From assembly GCF_011035165.1 (NCBI RefSeq), contig NZ_CP047588.1, positions 550,350 through 614,349 on the forward strand: 64,000 nucleotides of DNA. Direction: 5' to 3'. Of this stretch, positions 40,638 to 50,985 are shown in pieces. The position numbers and the translations under genes are program-made. Below the pieces are notes generated by a model, which saw only the letters and a list, made by a program, of their open reading frames with translations, made no database searches and was not told where the DNA came from. Within the stretch, counting starts at the first letter, position 1, and each line of letters begins with the position of its first letter. This DNA is from Buchnera aphidicola (Uroleucon sonchi) (GTDB lineage Bacteria; Pseudomonadota; Gammaproteobacteria; Enterobacterales; Enterobacteriaceae).

Positions 40638-42220
40638 TTATATTATAAAATATGAATATTTCATAATTGGTTCATGATTTGGAGTAATTATTATAGTTGC
40701 ACGTACGCCACAAGATTTATATTTTGTTTTTATCGGCTGATTATTTTGAACATCTAAGTCAGCTACATGAGTAGCAACTAACTTAATTGAACCATCATTT
40801 AAATAATGAATATTATAAGTATTTTTTGAATTACTAAATTTATATTGATTAATTTCTGGATGTTCAGATACAAATTGCAAATATGCTTGACGTAAAAATT
40901 TTTCATTTGCATAAGTAGAAATTAATATTTGATTGTCAATATTAGGTATAATATTTTTAAAATCTTGCATCATTTTTTTATATGAATCAATAGGAATAAT
41001 ATGATCATTGATCATTATAATAAATGGATGTGTATCAATCATAAAACTTTCTTCTAACTTATGCGATAACTTTAAATATGCATATTTTTCTTGAAATTTT
41101 TGAATTGTAAATAAAATATTATGCAGAGAATGTAATTGATCTGACACTTTCCATTTATATTCATGAAAAAAATCATTATAATAAGATTTTTGAATACTTT
41201 CATTCATTCTATTTTTAAAATTACTATCTTTTTGTAAAATTTTTTTTCTTTTTTCTAGATCAAAGTTTTCATCAAATCTATCTAATGGATAATAATCATT
41301 TATATTTTTATTATTCGATTTAGTAATAATAGTATTCGCAAGATCAGGAAATGAACTCTGATATTGAAAATGAGTAGGATTCTCATTTGATTGATTAATA
41401 ATTTTTATTTTACCTGTATATCTAACGTGTTCAATAATCGATTTTATAAAAACTTTAGAAGATTCAATGGTTTTTTTAAGATTTTTTATATATACAGATA
41501 AAGGCATTAAAGATGTATTTTTTTTATGTTTTTTTGCTTGATAATTATTAAATGGATAAAGAAAATATTTTAAAATTACATTATCAAATAAATTAATAGA
41601 TTTTTCTTTAATTATTTGATAAGCATTGACTACCTGATTTTTTGCTTTATTAAAAAAATTGTTATTTTTATTTGCAATGTTTAAATGTGAAAATTTATTA
41701 TGAAATGATTTTATTTTTTGAGCAAATTGACTTAATGCAAATTGACTTAATTCAAATTGATTTAAAATTTTTTTTTCATAATTACTTTTTGATCATCTTC
41801 TTGAAGAATTTGTTTATAATAATTTTTACTTATTATATTCATATAACTGTCGATATTTTTATGTGTTTTTTCTATTGTATCAATTTTTTGTTTAGTATGA
41901 TTTTCTTCTTCTATTATTTCACGTGCTATATTTTCTATGTTATATTTTTTTAAGATATTTTTTTCTAATTCTTTTTTTATTATACTTAATAATATTAAAG
42001 ATTCCGCAAATGAATTTTCTAAATGATTTATTTTTTTTTGATTCTTTAAAATCATAATATTATCTTCAATACTCAAATCATTTTCAGAATAATTATTAAT
42101 TTTTTTTAACTGATTTATATTTTTTTTTAATTTTAACATAGTTTTTACAGTATCTTTGTAAATTTCTATGTCATTATATTTTGTATTAATTATATTTGTA
42201 GATGACAAATTAGATAACAT
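40638..42220 (-). CDS. Lineage-specific orphan protein, split by a 9-A frameshift
   Basis: I do not recognise the family. Two open frames, 42220-41762 (152 residues) and 41507-40638 (289 residues from its first ATG), are parts of one: the second frame stays open upstream to 41795, past the end of the first. They meet at a run of nine A (minus strand, 41768-41776); one extra A would give a continuous protein of 527 residues. AAGGA stands nine bases before the ATG at 42220. The N-terminal third is rich in Lys, Ile, Asn and Glu and looks helical, coiled-coil-like; the C-terminal 120 residues look mixed alpha/beta, with a TYNIHYLNDGSIKLVATHVA segment. Buchnera genomes carry lineage-restricted genes at this place between coaD and rsmJ. 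Function unknown. Confidence 0.7.
41723..41767. repeat. 15-bp tandem repeat, three copies, inside the orphan gene
   Basis: CAAATTGACTTAATG, CAAATTGACTTAATT and CAAATTGATTTAAAA stand head to tail. On the minus strand they encode the repeated peptide LSQFA in LNQFELSQFALSQFA, just after the 9-A frameshift site. The unit keeps the reading frame, so it could expand or contract without disrupting the protein. Confidence 0.85.
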
Positions 42221-42368
42221 AATATTTTCCTTGTTATTAATTAATTTTAATATATTTTATAGAATTATTTTATTCAATTAAAACATATAAAAAAAATTAT
42301 TAATTTACATTTTAATTATTTTTTCTTAAAAGTCAATTATTAATTTACAAATCTAAATAGATAAAAAT

Positions 42369-43112
42369 ATGAAAATATATTTAAATTTTGAATGCTATGA
42401 TAAAAGAATACTACATATAATTAAATTATTTAAATTAGAACATGATCCGAATTCTTCTATTGGATTATTAGCTACTCATGACTCATTAGAATTATATAAT
42501 CGAAACAATATTTATCAAAAATCTATTAAAGTTGATTTTAATTCAAAAAAAAATAATTATCGATGTTTAAATTTTAAAAAAAAACATGAAGCTTTATATA
42601 AAGTAGTAGGGATGAAACAATCGTATACACCTTTTATATTAGATTTAACTGCAGGATTAGGAAATGATGCTTTTATATTTTCTTTTTTAGGTTGTCAGGT
42701 TTTAATGATAGAACGTAATCCAGTAATTGCAGCATTATTAACAGATGGTTTATACAGAGCATATAAAAATATTAAAATAGGTTTTTGGTTAAAAAAAAGA
42801 TTGCATTTAATTATCAATGATAGTATGAATATTTTGAAATCTTCTATTTTTAAACCAGATATTATTTATATAGATCCTATGTATCCTATTGTTAAAAATA
42901 AATCTTTACCAAAAAAAAATATGCAAATATTAAGATTTTTAATTGGTCATCATGATGATGATTATGAATATATTTTATACATGTCTAAAAAATTAGCAAA
43001 AAATCGGATTATTGTAAAAAGACCATCTTATGCTCAGCCTTTATCAAAAGATAAAATTAATTTTTTTATTAAAACTAAACATCATCGTTTTGATATATAT
43101 TTACCTTTTTAA
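42369..43112 (+). CDS. rsmJ: 16S rRNA (guanine-N2-)-methyltransferase RsmJ
   Basis: Methylates G1516 of 16S rRNA with S-adenosylmethionine (formerly yhiQ). The SAM motif is LDLTAGLGNDAFIFSFLGC near residue 90; IERNPVIAALLTDGL and the catalytic YIDPMYP follow. It ends FDIYLPF as in E. coli. Length 247 (E. coli 250). Confidence 0.94.
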   Translation: MKIYLNFECYDKRILHIIKLFKLEHDPNSSIGLLATHDSLELYNRNNIYQKSIKVDFNSKKNNYRCLNFKKKHEALYKVVGMKQSYTPFILDLTAGLGNDAFIFSFLGCQVLMIERNPVIAALLTDGLYRAYKNIKIGFWLKKRLHLIINDSMNILKSSIFKPDIIYIDPMYPIVKNKSLPKKNMQILRFLIGHHDDDYEYILYMSKKLAKNRIIVKRPSYAQPLSKDKINFFIKTKHHRFDIYLPF

Positions 43113-43120
43113 ATAAATTG

Positions 43121-43147
43121 AGAGTACATAATTTATATGTACTCTCT
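43121..43147. terminator. Bidirectional hairpin between rsmJ and pitA
   Basis: Perfect 10-base arms GAGAGTACAT and ATGTACTCTC around a 7-base AATTTAT loop, between two convergent genes. The flanking T tract is modest. Confidence 0.6.
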
Positions 43148-43198
43148 AGATATTTATAATGTTTCATGATAGATATTAGATATATACATAAAAATATT

Positions 43199-44650
43199 TT
43201 ATATTACTGATAATGTAACCCAATATAATAACCCTGATAATAAAATTGAAACAGGTAGAGTTAACAACCATGCCAAACCAATATGTTTAATTGTATTTAA
43301 TTGAATTCCATTACCATCAATTAACATCGTACCTGCTACAGAAGACGATAGAATATGTGTTGTAGAAACTGGTATACCTGTGTAACTTGCAATGCCAATA
43401 GAAACGGAAGTAGTAATTTGAGCAGACATAGCTTGAGCATATGTCATTCTTTTTTTTCCTATTTTTTCACCAATAGTTATAACTATTCTTTTCCATCCTA
43501 TCATAGTGCCTATAGATAAAGATAAAGCAATAATTAATATGATCCAAGTTGGGGCATATTCAATTGTTTTAAGTATTATTTTTTGATTTTTAATTAAAAA
43601 ATATTGATCTTTTAAATCTGTTATTTCAGAAGAATTTTTAGTTTGATCAATTGTATTCGCAATAATTAATAATACATGACGTAATTGAAATCTTTGTTTA
43701 ACATTTAACATATTATAATCTAATATGTTTTTTAATAATAATTTAGTACTAATAATATTTTTAATAATTAATTGATTTAGTTTTTTTTGATGATATTGTG
43801 TACTTAATGTATTAATTTTTTTTTGAAAATAATATTTTTCTAAATTTTCCAATGCATTTTTTGTAGCAATAATGTCATTTTTATCAGCATGTAAATCAAC
43901 TAAAAAAGTAGATGGAGCAATACCAATTAACACAAGCATAATTAATCCAATACCCTTTTGTCCGTCATTAGCTCCATGTGCATAACTGACCCCAATTGAA
44001 GATAAAATTAATGCTATTTTAATTAAAAATGGAGGCTTTGTTTTACCGTCTATTTTTTCTCTCTCTAAAGGAGTCATATGAATTCGATAAAATCTTGTAT
44101 TATTATTTAAATAATATCTTAATAAAAAAATTAAACTACCAGCTATAATCAATCCAATAATAGGTGATAAAATTAATGATATAACTACACTAATAATTTT
44201 AGGCAAATTGAAGGCATATAATAAAGATGCATGTACAATCATTGCATGTGTTAAACCGACTCCAATAATTGCCCCAATTAATGCATGTGAACTAGAAGCA
44301 GGCAAACAAAAATACCAAGTTAATAAATTCCAAATTATTGCAGCTAATAAGATTGAAAAAATCATATAAAGAGAATTGGTGGATGTAGTGTTAAATACTA
44401 AATCATTAGGTAATAAATGAACAATTGCATAAGCAACAGTTAAACCTCCAAATAACACACCTAGAAAATTAAATACTCCAGACATAATTACAGCAATACG
44501 TGCAGACATTGCTCGTGTATATATTAATGTTGATACTGAATTTGCTGTATCATGAAAACCATTAATAGCTTCATAAAATAAAACAAAAAATAAAGCTAAA
44601 AAAATTAATAAATTATGATTCATAATAAAACAAAAAAATAAATCTAGCAT
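43199..44650 (-). CDS. pitA: Low-affinity inorganic phosphate transporter PitA
   Basis: Proton-coupled phosphate (metal-phosphate) permease of the PiT family. The two repeated signature motifs are present: FYEAINGFHDTANSVSTLIYTRAM in the N-terminal half and SYAHGANDGQKGIGLIM in the middle, with SSSHALIGAIIG and PVSTTHILSSS as the paired repeats. Multiple transmembrane helices flank a long hydrophilic loop at about residues 255-360. Length 483 (E. coli 499). It is a likely route for phosphate in this reduced cell; no pst genes are in the window. Confidence 0.94.
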   Translation of the reverse strand: MLDLFFCFIMNHNLLIFLALFFVLFYEAINGFHDTANSVSTLIYTRAMSARIAVIMSGVFNFLGVLFGGLTVAYAIVHLLPNDLVFNTTSTNSLYMIFSILLAAIIWNLLTWYFCLPASSSHALIGAIIGVGLTHAMIVHASLLYAFNLPKIISVVISLILSPIIGLIIAGSLIFLLRYYLNNNTRFYRIHMTPLEREKIDGKTKPPFLIKIALILSSIGVSYAHGANDGQKGIGLIMLVLIGIAPSTFLVDLHADKNDIIATKNALENLEKYYFQKKINTLSTQYHQKKLNQLIIKNIISTKLLLKNILDYNMLNVKQRFQLRHVLLIIANTIDQTKNSSEITDLKDQYFLIKNQKIILKTIEYAPTWIILIIALSLSIGTMIGWKRIVITIGEKIGKKRMTYAQAMSAQITTSVSIGIASYTGIPVSTTHILSSSVAGTMLIDGNGIQLNTIKHIGLAWLLTLPVSILLSGLLYWVTLSVI

Positions 44651-44732
44651 AATTTTTAAGCCATTTTAAATAAATGTAACAAACATTTTAGTATCTAAAA
44701 AAAATATATTTTAGAAAAGAAAAATATATATT

Positions 44733-45950
44733 TTAATAATTATTTTTCTTTAATTGAAAAGATAAAAATACTCCAAGACATAACATTATTATAATAAAAC
44801 TAGAAATACCAGGCCATTTCATATAAAACCAAAAGAATCCACCGAATGTACCAAACATACTAGAACCAAGATAATAAAAAAATAAATATAACGATGTAGC
44901 TTGAATTTTAGAAATATTACTATATGATCCAATCCAACTGCTAGCAGTAGAATGAGATGCAAAAAAACCACCAGAAAATATTATTAGACCAAAAAGAATT
45001 ATAAATAATTCGTTAAACTGTGTAATAAATACACCTATAATCATTAATAATAATGAAACAATAAGAATATTATTCTTATCATATTTATTCATTAAAATAC
45101 CTGCTTTAGGAGAGCTATACACTCCTGTCAAATAAAGAATAGATACTAATCCTATACTAGATTGACAAAGAAAAAATGGCTCTAAAATTAAACGATAACC
45201 AATATAATTAAAAATCGTGACAAAACTACCCATCAGTATGAATCCGATTAAAAATAAAATAAATAATCCCGGATTTTTTAATTGATAATAAAAATGGTTT
45301 AAAAATTTAGGAAAGTTAATAGATGCAGATAAAAAATTTTTAGAAGGAGGTAGAAAATATAAAAAAGATAAAGAAGATATTAAAGCAATACAACCAATAA
45401 TCATCAAAGCAATATTCCACGAAAATTGTTCTGATAACATACTACTTAATACTCTTCCTGAACAACCTCCTATAGTATTTCCGCTAATATATAAACCCAT
45501 ACATAACGATAAAGAATTAGGATGAATTTCTTCACTAATATATGTCATAGCAACTGCAACTACACCACTTAATGCTAAACCAGTTAATGAACGTAATAAA
45601 ACAATACTCATCCAACTATTCATCATCGAACAAATAATTGTTAATATAGCTGCTGTCAATAAAGAAGCTGACATAATTAGTTTTCTACCAATTACATCTG
45701 ATACTAAACCAGTAAATAACATTCCTAAAGACATTGTAATAGTTGCTGAAGATAACGATAAACTGCTTTCTGCAGGAGTTAGAGAAAATTGTTTAGAAAA
45801 CACTGGTAATATTGATTGTACACAATATAAAATAGAAAAAGTGGCAAAACCACCTGAAAAAAGAGCCAGAATAACTTGATTAAATTCTTTTGTATTCTTT
45901 TTTATATATTCTTTTTTTAAAGATTCTTTTTTATTTTTTAATAAAATCAA
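44733..45950 (-). CDS. ynfM: MFS transporter YnfM-like
   Basis: Twelve-helix major facilitator superfamily permease, 405 residues (E. coli YnfM 417). The MFS loop motif appears as GLVSDVIGRKLIM after helix 2, and SGNTIGGCSGRVLSS resembles the family. Substrate unknown; the E. coli relative is grouped with arabinose/drug-efflux-type MFS carriers. Few transporters remain in genomes of this kind, so a kept MFS gene may serve host-symbiont exchange, which is inference. Confidence 0.85.
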   Translation of the reverse strand: MILLKNKKESLKKEYIKKNTKEFNQVILALFSGGFATFSILYCVQSILPVFSKQFSLTPAESSLSLSSATITMSLGMLFTGLVSDVIGRKLIMSASLLTAAILTIICSMMNSWMSIVLLRSLTGLALSGVVAVAMTYISEEIHPNSLSLCMGLYISGNTIGGCSGRVLSSMLSEQFSWNIALMIIGCIALISSLSFLYFLPPSKNFLSASINFPKFLNHFYYQLKNPGLFILFLIGFILMGSFVTIFNYIGYRLILEPFFLCQSSIGLVSILYLTGVYSSPKAGILMNKYDKNNILIVSLLLMIIGVFITQFNELFIILFGLIIFSGGFFASHSTASSWIGSYSNISKIQATSLYLFFYYLGSSMFGTFGGFFWFYMKWPGISSFIIIMLCLGVFLSFQLKKNNY

Positions 45951-45981
45951 AATATAGCCTCATTTTTAATAATAAATAATT

Positions 45982-46830
45982 TTATATATATATGAAACCA
46001 TCATAAATATGACTTGCAGGTCCTATCATATATAAAGGATATCCAACACCTTGCCATTTTATAATTAAATTTCCACCTAATAATCTCACTTTAACTGTAT
46101 TTGATAAATCATTTTTTATTATACCTACTGCTACAGCAGCACAAGCTCCGCTTCCACAAGCATAAGTTTCACCTACATCACGTTCATATACTCTATATTT
46201 AATATACTTTTTATTAACAATTTCCATAAAACCTACATTAATTTTTGATAAAAATAGAGGATTACTTTCAATTTGTTTTCCAATAATATTTACAGGAGCA
46301 TGTTGTATGTTTTGTACTTTTAAAATACAATGTGGATTACCAATAGATACAAGGCTGCAAGTTAAATTTAACAAATTTATTGAAAAATTTTTTTGTAAAA
46401 TATTTTTAGATATATTAAAATGTGTTAATTTAAAAACAGGTTCTTGCATATTCACTTGAACTAAATTATTAGATAAAAATTCAATAATCAAATTTCCTGT
46501 TTTAGTGCTAACAGAGATTTTTTTTTTATTAGTTAAATTTTTTAATAATAAAAAATATCCAACACATCGTGCACCATTTCCACATTGTTCAACTTCATTT
46601 CCATTGGAATTAAAAATTCGATAATGAAAATCAAATAAAGGGTTATATGATTTTTCTATAATTAACAATTGATCAAAACCAATGCCAGTATGCCGATGAG
46701 AAAATTTTTTTATTAATGTTGATGATAAAATAAAATTTTCTTTAATACAATTAATAACCATAAAATCATTACCTAATCCATGCATTTTAGAAAAATTTAT
46801 TTTTTTTTTATTTTGATAATATAAATTCAT
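45982..46830 (-). CDS. dapF: Diaminopimelate epimerase
   Basis: Converts LL- to meso-diaminopimelate for lysine and peptidoglycan. The two catalytic cysteines are in EQCGNGARC and [21 protein letters not shown] near the N-terminus and the ending YDGFIYI match E. coli. Length 282 (E. coli 274), the extra being a short Asn/Lys-rich N-terminal lead [10 protein letters not shown]. It is divergent from cyaY, as in the E. coli cyaA-cyaY-dapF area. Confidence 0.96.
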   Translation of the reverse strand: MNLYYQNKKKINFSKMHGLGNDFMVINCIKENFILSSTLIKKFSHRHTGIGFDQLLIIEKSYNPLFDFHYRIFNSNGNEVEQCGNGARCVGYFLLLKNLTNKKKISVSTKTGNLIIEFLSNNLVQVNMQEPVFKLTHFNISKNILQKNFSINLLNLTCSLVSIGNPHCILKVQNIQHAPVNIIGKQIESNPLFLSKINVGFMEIVNKKYIKYRVYERDVGETYACGSGACAAVAVGIIKNDLSNTVKVRLLGGNLIIKWQGVGYPLYMIGPASHIYDGFIYI

Positions 46831-46964
46831 TTTTTTTCCAATAATAAAAATTAATTTTTAAGATAATATATAAAATATAACATGATATCTATTATATAAA
46901 TTTGATTATTTTATAATATATAATTTAATATGTTATATATTAATTAATGAAAGGTACTGTAAAA

Positions 46965-47291
46965 ATGAAAAAAACAAACATTTTGAAAGAAAATAATTTT
47001 TATTTTTTAGTAAACAAGTTATTTTTTCAGATTGAAGATAATTTAAAATTATATGAAAATGAAATGGATTTAGATTATACGATTCAAGATTATGTAATGA
47101 CTATTAGCTTTTCAAAAAATAATTTAATTATTATTAATAAACAAGAGATATTAAGACAAGTTTGGTTAGCTACAACAATCAATGGATATCATTTTAATTA
47201 TATTAATAATCAATGGATATGTAACCGTACTAATAAAAATTTTTGGGAAATATTTGAAAATGCTTTTTTTATACAATCTAAAAAAATGTAA
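46965..47291 (+). CDS. cyaY: Iron-sulfur cluster assembly protein CyaY (frataxin)
   Basis: Frataxin homologue that binds iron and modulates IscS. The C-terminal half is near-identical to E. coli in pattern: [39 protein letters not shown]. The acidic ridge in the first helix is thinner than in E. coli, since many Asp/Glu are Asn/Lys. I start at ATG 46965, with AAAGG ten bases upstream; an ATG at 46947 is in frame too. This gives 108 residues (E. coli 106). Confidence 0.93.
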   Translation: MKKTNILKENNFYFLVNKLFFQIEDNLKLYENEMDLDYTIQDYVMTISFSKNNLIIINKQEILRQVWLATTINGYHFNYINNQWICNRTNKNFWEIFENAFFIQSKKM

Positions 47292-47413
47292 TACTTATAA
47301 AAAATAAATCATAATCTTTGTATATAAAATTTATAAAAATATAAAATTATTTTTATGTTATAAAAAGATATTTATTTATACAATTTAAAATGTATCTAAA
47401 TATGAATAGTAAT

Positions 47414-48358
47414 ATGCAAAATAAAACTTTAAGAATTGCAACTAGAAAAAGCCCTTTAGCTTTAGAACAAACTAAATATGTACAAAAAAAAATATTATCT
47501 TTATGTCCAGAAATTAATATTAAATTAGTCCCTATTGTTACCCATGGAGACAATATTTTAAATAAGTCTCTCTCAAAAATAGGAGGTAAAGGTTTATTTA
47601 TTAAAGAATTAGAATATGCTCTTCTTGAAGATAAAGCAGATATTGCCATTCATTCAATGAAAGACCTGCCTGTCAATATTACAAAAGAACTATGCTTAGT
47701 TAGTATATGCAAAAGAGGTAATGCTTTAGATGCATTAGTATCTAATAATTATCAATCAATTAATCAATTACCTAAAGGAGCAATAGTCGGTACTTCTAGC
47801 TTAAGGAGACAATCTCAATTAATTACATATCGTCCAGACTTAATTGTATCTCCTTTACGAGGTAATATAGAAACTAGAATAGCTAAATTAGATAAAGGAC
47901 AATATGATGCCATTATCCTTGCTACTGAAGGTTTAAATAGATTAAGATTAAAAAATAGAATCGCTCAAGTTATACCTGCGGAATTATCTCTCCCTTCATG
48001 CGGTCAAGGAGCGATTGGTATTCAGTCTCGATTACATGATAAAAAATTTTTATTTTTTTTATCACAATTAAATCATAAAAATACTGTTATTGAAATTAAT
48101 ACAGAAAGAGCATTTTGTAGAAAACTTGAATCAGGTTGTCAAATTCCAATTGGTAGTTATGCGATTTTAAAAAAAAATAAAATTTGGTTAAGAGGATTAA
48201 TAGGCTCACCTAATGGTGAAATCGTATTGAGAGGTGAAAGAATAGGATGGTATAATACGGGAGAAAAAATGGGACATTCACTCGCTAATGAATTGCTAGA
48301 TAATGGAGCCAAAAATATTTTGAATAATATTTATAACAATAATTCTTTATATATATGA
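47414..48358 (+). CDS. hemC: Porphobilinogen deaminase
   Basis: Builds hydroxymethylbilane from four porphobilinogens. [21 protein letters not shown] with the catalytic aspartate in [36 protein letters not shown], and the cofactor-binding cysteine in [15 protein letters not shown] are present. ATG at 47414 gives 314 residues, in line with E. coli (313); in-frame ATGs at 47390 and 47402 are possible. It overlaps hemD by four bases (ATGA), indicating coupled translation. Confidence 0.96.
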   Translation: MQNKTLRIATRKSPLALEQTKYVQKKILSLCPEINIKLVPIVTHGDNILNKSLSKIGGKGLFIKELEYALLEDKADIAIHSMKDLPVNITKELCLVSICKRGNALDALVSNNYQSINQLPKGAIVGTSSLRRQSQLITYRPDLIVSPLRGNIETRIAKLDKGQYDAIILATEGLNRLRLKNRIAQVIPAELSLPSCGQGAIGIQSRLHDKKFLFFLSQLNHKNTVIEINTERAFCRKLESGCQIPIGSYAILKKNKIWLRGLIGSPNGEIVLRGERIGWYNTGEKMGHSLANELLDNGAKNILNNIYNNNSLYI

Positions 48359-49155
48359 AAATATTGGTTATGCGACCTTCTCCATCAGGAGAGGAATTAG
48401 TTAATAATTTAAATAAATTGAATATACAATCTTGGCATTTTTCTTTTTTTAATTTTTTACCTAGTTTAAGTAAAAATAGCTTACTGAAAAGACAAATTAA
48501 ATTATATGAATCAGATATTATTCTTGTATTTTCTAAAATGTCTATTTATTATACAAACTTATATTTAAAAAAAAATAATTTACAATGGCCTAATCATGTT
48601 AAATATTACGCTATCGGTCAAAATACAGCTGATTTGTTAAGTAAATACGTAAAAACAATTTTCTTTCCTAAAAAAGAAGAAAATAGTGAAGAATTATTAA
48701 ATATTTTATATCAAAATATAACTAAAAAAGATAAAATTATTTTATTGCAAGGAGAGAATGGACGAAATTTTATTCAAAAAAAATTAACAATTCAAGGTTT
48801 TAATATTTATTTAATTGAATGTTATAAAAGAGTTTTAAAAAGTTTTGATAGTGCAAAAGAAATAAAAAAATGGCATCAATATAATATAAATACATTTATT
48901 ATCACTAATTCTTTAACATTACAACAATTAAATAAAATTATTTTCAAACACAATCAAGAGAAATGGTTACTAACATGTATAATATTTGTTTTAGGTAAAA
49001 GATTATTTGCATTAGCTAAAAAATTAGGTTGGAAAAAAATAATAGTTTTACCTTATGCTAATAATGATTTTTTATTAAAAATTATTCAAAATCTTCAAAA
49101 AAATCAAAAAAATCAATTAATTTGTTGGTCGGCGAAAGAGGATTTGAACCTCTGA
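48355..49155 (+). CDS. hemD: Uroporphyrinogen-III synthase
   Basis: Closes hydroxymethylbilane to uroporphyrinogen III. The family is poorly conserved; [43 protein letters not shown] and TNSLTLQQL give the match, and the overlap with hemC supports it. At 266 residues it is about 20 longer than E. coli (246): the frame runs on past the usual end (near KIIQNLQ) and stops at a TGA inside the antisense tRNA-Pro gene, overlapping it by 30 bases. Confidence 0.92.
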   Translation: MKILVMRPSPSGEELVNNLNKLNIQSWHFSFFNFLPSLSKNSLLKRQIKLYESDIILVFSKMSIYYTNLYLKKNNLQWPNHVKYYAIGQNTADLLSKYVKTIFFPKKEENSEELLNILYQNITKKDKIILLQGENGRNFIQKKLTIQGFNIYLIECYKRVLKSFDSAKEIKKWHQYNINTFIITNSLTLQQLNKIIFKHNQEKWLLTCIIFVLGKRLFALAKKLGWKKIIVLPYANNDFLLKIIQNLQKNQKNQLICWSAKEDLNL

Positions 49156-49202
49156 CCTACTGGTCCCAAACCAGTTGCGCTACCAAGCTGCGCTATTCGC
49201 CG
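49126..49202 (-). tRNA. tRNA-Pro (anticodon TGG), CCA encoded
   Basis: Minus strand: CGGCGAATAGCGCAGC start, anticodon loop TTTGGGA with TGG, ending TTCGCCG-A-CCA. Very close to E. coli proM. The 3' 30 bases overlap the end of hemD on the opposite strand. Confidence 0.96.
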
Positions 49203-49211
49203 TATTTTTTT

Positions 49212-49288
49212 TGGGGTGGCTAATGGGATTTGAACCCATGACCACTGGAATCACAATCCAGAGCTCTACCAACTGAGCTATAGCCACC
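49212..49288 (-). tRNA. tRNA-His (anticodon GTG), CCA encoded
   Basis: Minus strand: GGTGGCTATAGCTCAG with the extra 5' G, anticodon loop ATTGTGATT, ending TAGCCACC-CCA. Matches E. coli hisR. It sits between tRNA-Arg and tRNA-Pro as in E. coli argX-hisR-leuT-proM, but leuT is gone. Confidence 0.97.
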
Positions 49289-49333
49289 AAATATTTTTAA
49301 TAAGTATATTTTTTTTATAAAAAATAAAAACAG

Positions 49334-49407
49334 TGCGCTCGACAGGATTTGAACCTGACACCTCTACCTTCGGAAGATAGTGCTCTATCCAGATGAGCTA
49401 CGAGCGC
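49334..49407 (-). tRNA. tRNA-Arg (anticodon CCG)
   Basis: Minus strand: GCGCTCGTAGCTCATC start, anticodon loop TTCCGAA with CCG, ending CGAGCGC-A. Counterpart of E. coli argX. CCA is not encoded, unlike the two tRNAs downstream. CGG codons should be very rare here. Confidence 0.95.
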
Positions 49408-49598
49408 ATAGATAACAATATAATTAGATTTTAGAGTCAATCATCTTTATTGTCCAGTTTTTTTTATAAAAATTTTTATTTTATTTGCATAAATAGTTAT
49501 TTATTCTTGTATTTAAGTTTATAATAAAAAATATAAAAAAAATTAACAAAATATTTTATTTTAAAAATATAATAAATGTGCATTCAATTCATTAAAAT

Positions 49599-50858
49599 TT
49601 ATGAACGCTTCATCATATCAAAAAATTCATCATTAGTTTTAGTCATCGAAAGTTTATTTAGTAAAAATTCCATTGCATCTATTTCGCTCATAGGATGAAT
49701 AATTTTTCTTAAAATCCACATTTTTTGCAGCTCATCTGGTAAAGTTAATAATTCTTCTTTTCTAGTTCCTGATCGATTATAATCAATTGCTGGAAAAACA
49801 CGTTTTTCCGCAATTTTTCTAGACAAAGGAAGTTCCATATTACCTGTACCTTTGAATTCTTCATAAATTACTTCATCCATCTTAGAACCAGTATCTATTA
49901 GTGCAGTTGCAATAATGGTTAAACTTCCTCCTTCTTCCACATTACGTGCAGCACCAAAAAATCTTTTTGGACGATGTAAAGCGTTGGCATCTACTCCTCC
50001 TGTTAAAACTTTTCCAGATGCAGGCACAACAGTATTATAAGCACGTGCTAAACGAGTAATAGAATCAAGTAAAATAATTACATCTTTTTTATGTTCTACT
50101 AATCTTTTAGCTTTTTCAATGACCATTTCCGCTACTTGTACATGTCTAGACGCTGGTTCATCAAAAGTAGATGCCACTACTTCGCCTTTAACTAATCTCT
50201 GCATTTCAGTAACTTCTTCTGGTCTTTCGTCAATAAGCAAAACCATTAAGACGCAATCTGGATGGTTATATGCAATACTTTGAGCAATATTTTGTAATAA
50301 TATTGTTTTCCCTGCTTTCGGAGGAGCAACAATTAATCCTCTTTGCCCTCTTCCAATTGGTGAAGCTAAATCTAAAACTCTTGCTGTTAAATCTTCAGTT
50401 GATCCGTTGCCACGCTCCATTCTTAATCTAGAATTAGCATGTAATGGTGTTAGATTTTCAAATAATATTTTGCTTCTTGCATTTTCTGGTTTATCATAAT
50501 TCACTTCATTGACTTTAAGTAAAGCGAAATATCTTTCTCCTTCTTTAGGTGGTCTAATTTTTCCAGAAATAGTATCACCGGTGCGTAAATTAAATCTACG
50601 TATTTGACTTGGTGAAACATAAATATCATCAGGACCAGCTAAATAAGAACTATCTGCAGAACGCAAAAATCCGAATCCATCTTGAAGTATTTCTAAAACA
50701 CCATCTCCAAATATATCTTCTCCACTTTTTGCATGTTGTTTAAGAATAGCAAAAATAATATCTTGTTTACGCATACGCGCTAAATTTTCTAACCCCATTT
50801 TTTCACCAAGAATAATTAATTCAGAAACTGGCATATTTTTAAGTGCAGTAAGGTTCAT
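49599..50858 (-). CDS. rho: Transcription termination factor Rho
   Basis: Hexameric RNA helicase that ends transcription. N-terminal helical and RNA-binding OB-fold domain ([23 protein letters not shown]), Walker [12 protein letters not shown] near residue 180, Walker [17 protein letters not shown], and the Q/R-loop region [20 protein letters not shown]. Length 419 equals E. coli with very high identity. trxA precedes it, as in E. coli. Confidence 0.98.
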   Translation of the reverse strand: MNLTALKNMPVSELIILGEKMGLENLARMRKQDIIFAILKQHAKSGEDIFGDGVLEILQDGFGFLRSADSSYLAGPDDIYVSPSQIRRFNLRTGDTISGKIRPPKEGERYFALLKVNEVNYDKPENARSKILFENLTPLHANSRLRMERGNGSTEDLTARVLDLASPIGRGQRGLIVAPPKAGKTILLQNIAQSIAYNHPDCVLMVLLIDERPEEVTEMQRLVKGEVVASTFDEPASRHVQVAEMVIEKAKRLVEHKKDVIILLDSITRLARAYNTVVPASGKVLTGGVDANALHRPKRFFGAARNVEEGGSLTIIATALIDTGSKMDEVIYEEFKGTGNMELPLSRKIAEKRVFPAIDYNRSGTRKEELLTLPDELQKMWILRKIIHPMSEIDAMEFLLNKLSMTKTNDEFFDMMKRS

Positions 50859-50985
50859 AATGGTGGGTTCTTAGTAAAATCGGGGTAAATCTTAGAAATA
50901 AAAAAATTTATGATATAAATTTAAAGTCTATAGAAAAATTTAAAAAGAAATTAAATTTTTTTTAATATATTTATTTTATATGACA

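Noticed and set aside
41672..41953. Open frame on the plus strand coding a very hydrophobic 93-residue peptide
   Set aside because: It is antisense to the orphan gene and its Phe/Ile/Tyr richness is what the reverse of Lys/Asn-rich codons gives. No ribosome binding site or similarity.
47353..47649. 98-codon minus-strand open frame over hemC
   Set aside because: Antisense to the conserved N-terminal domain of hemC; no independent support.
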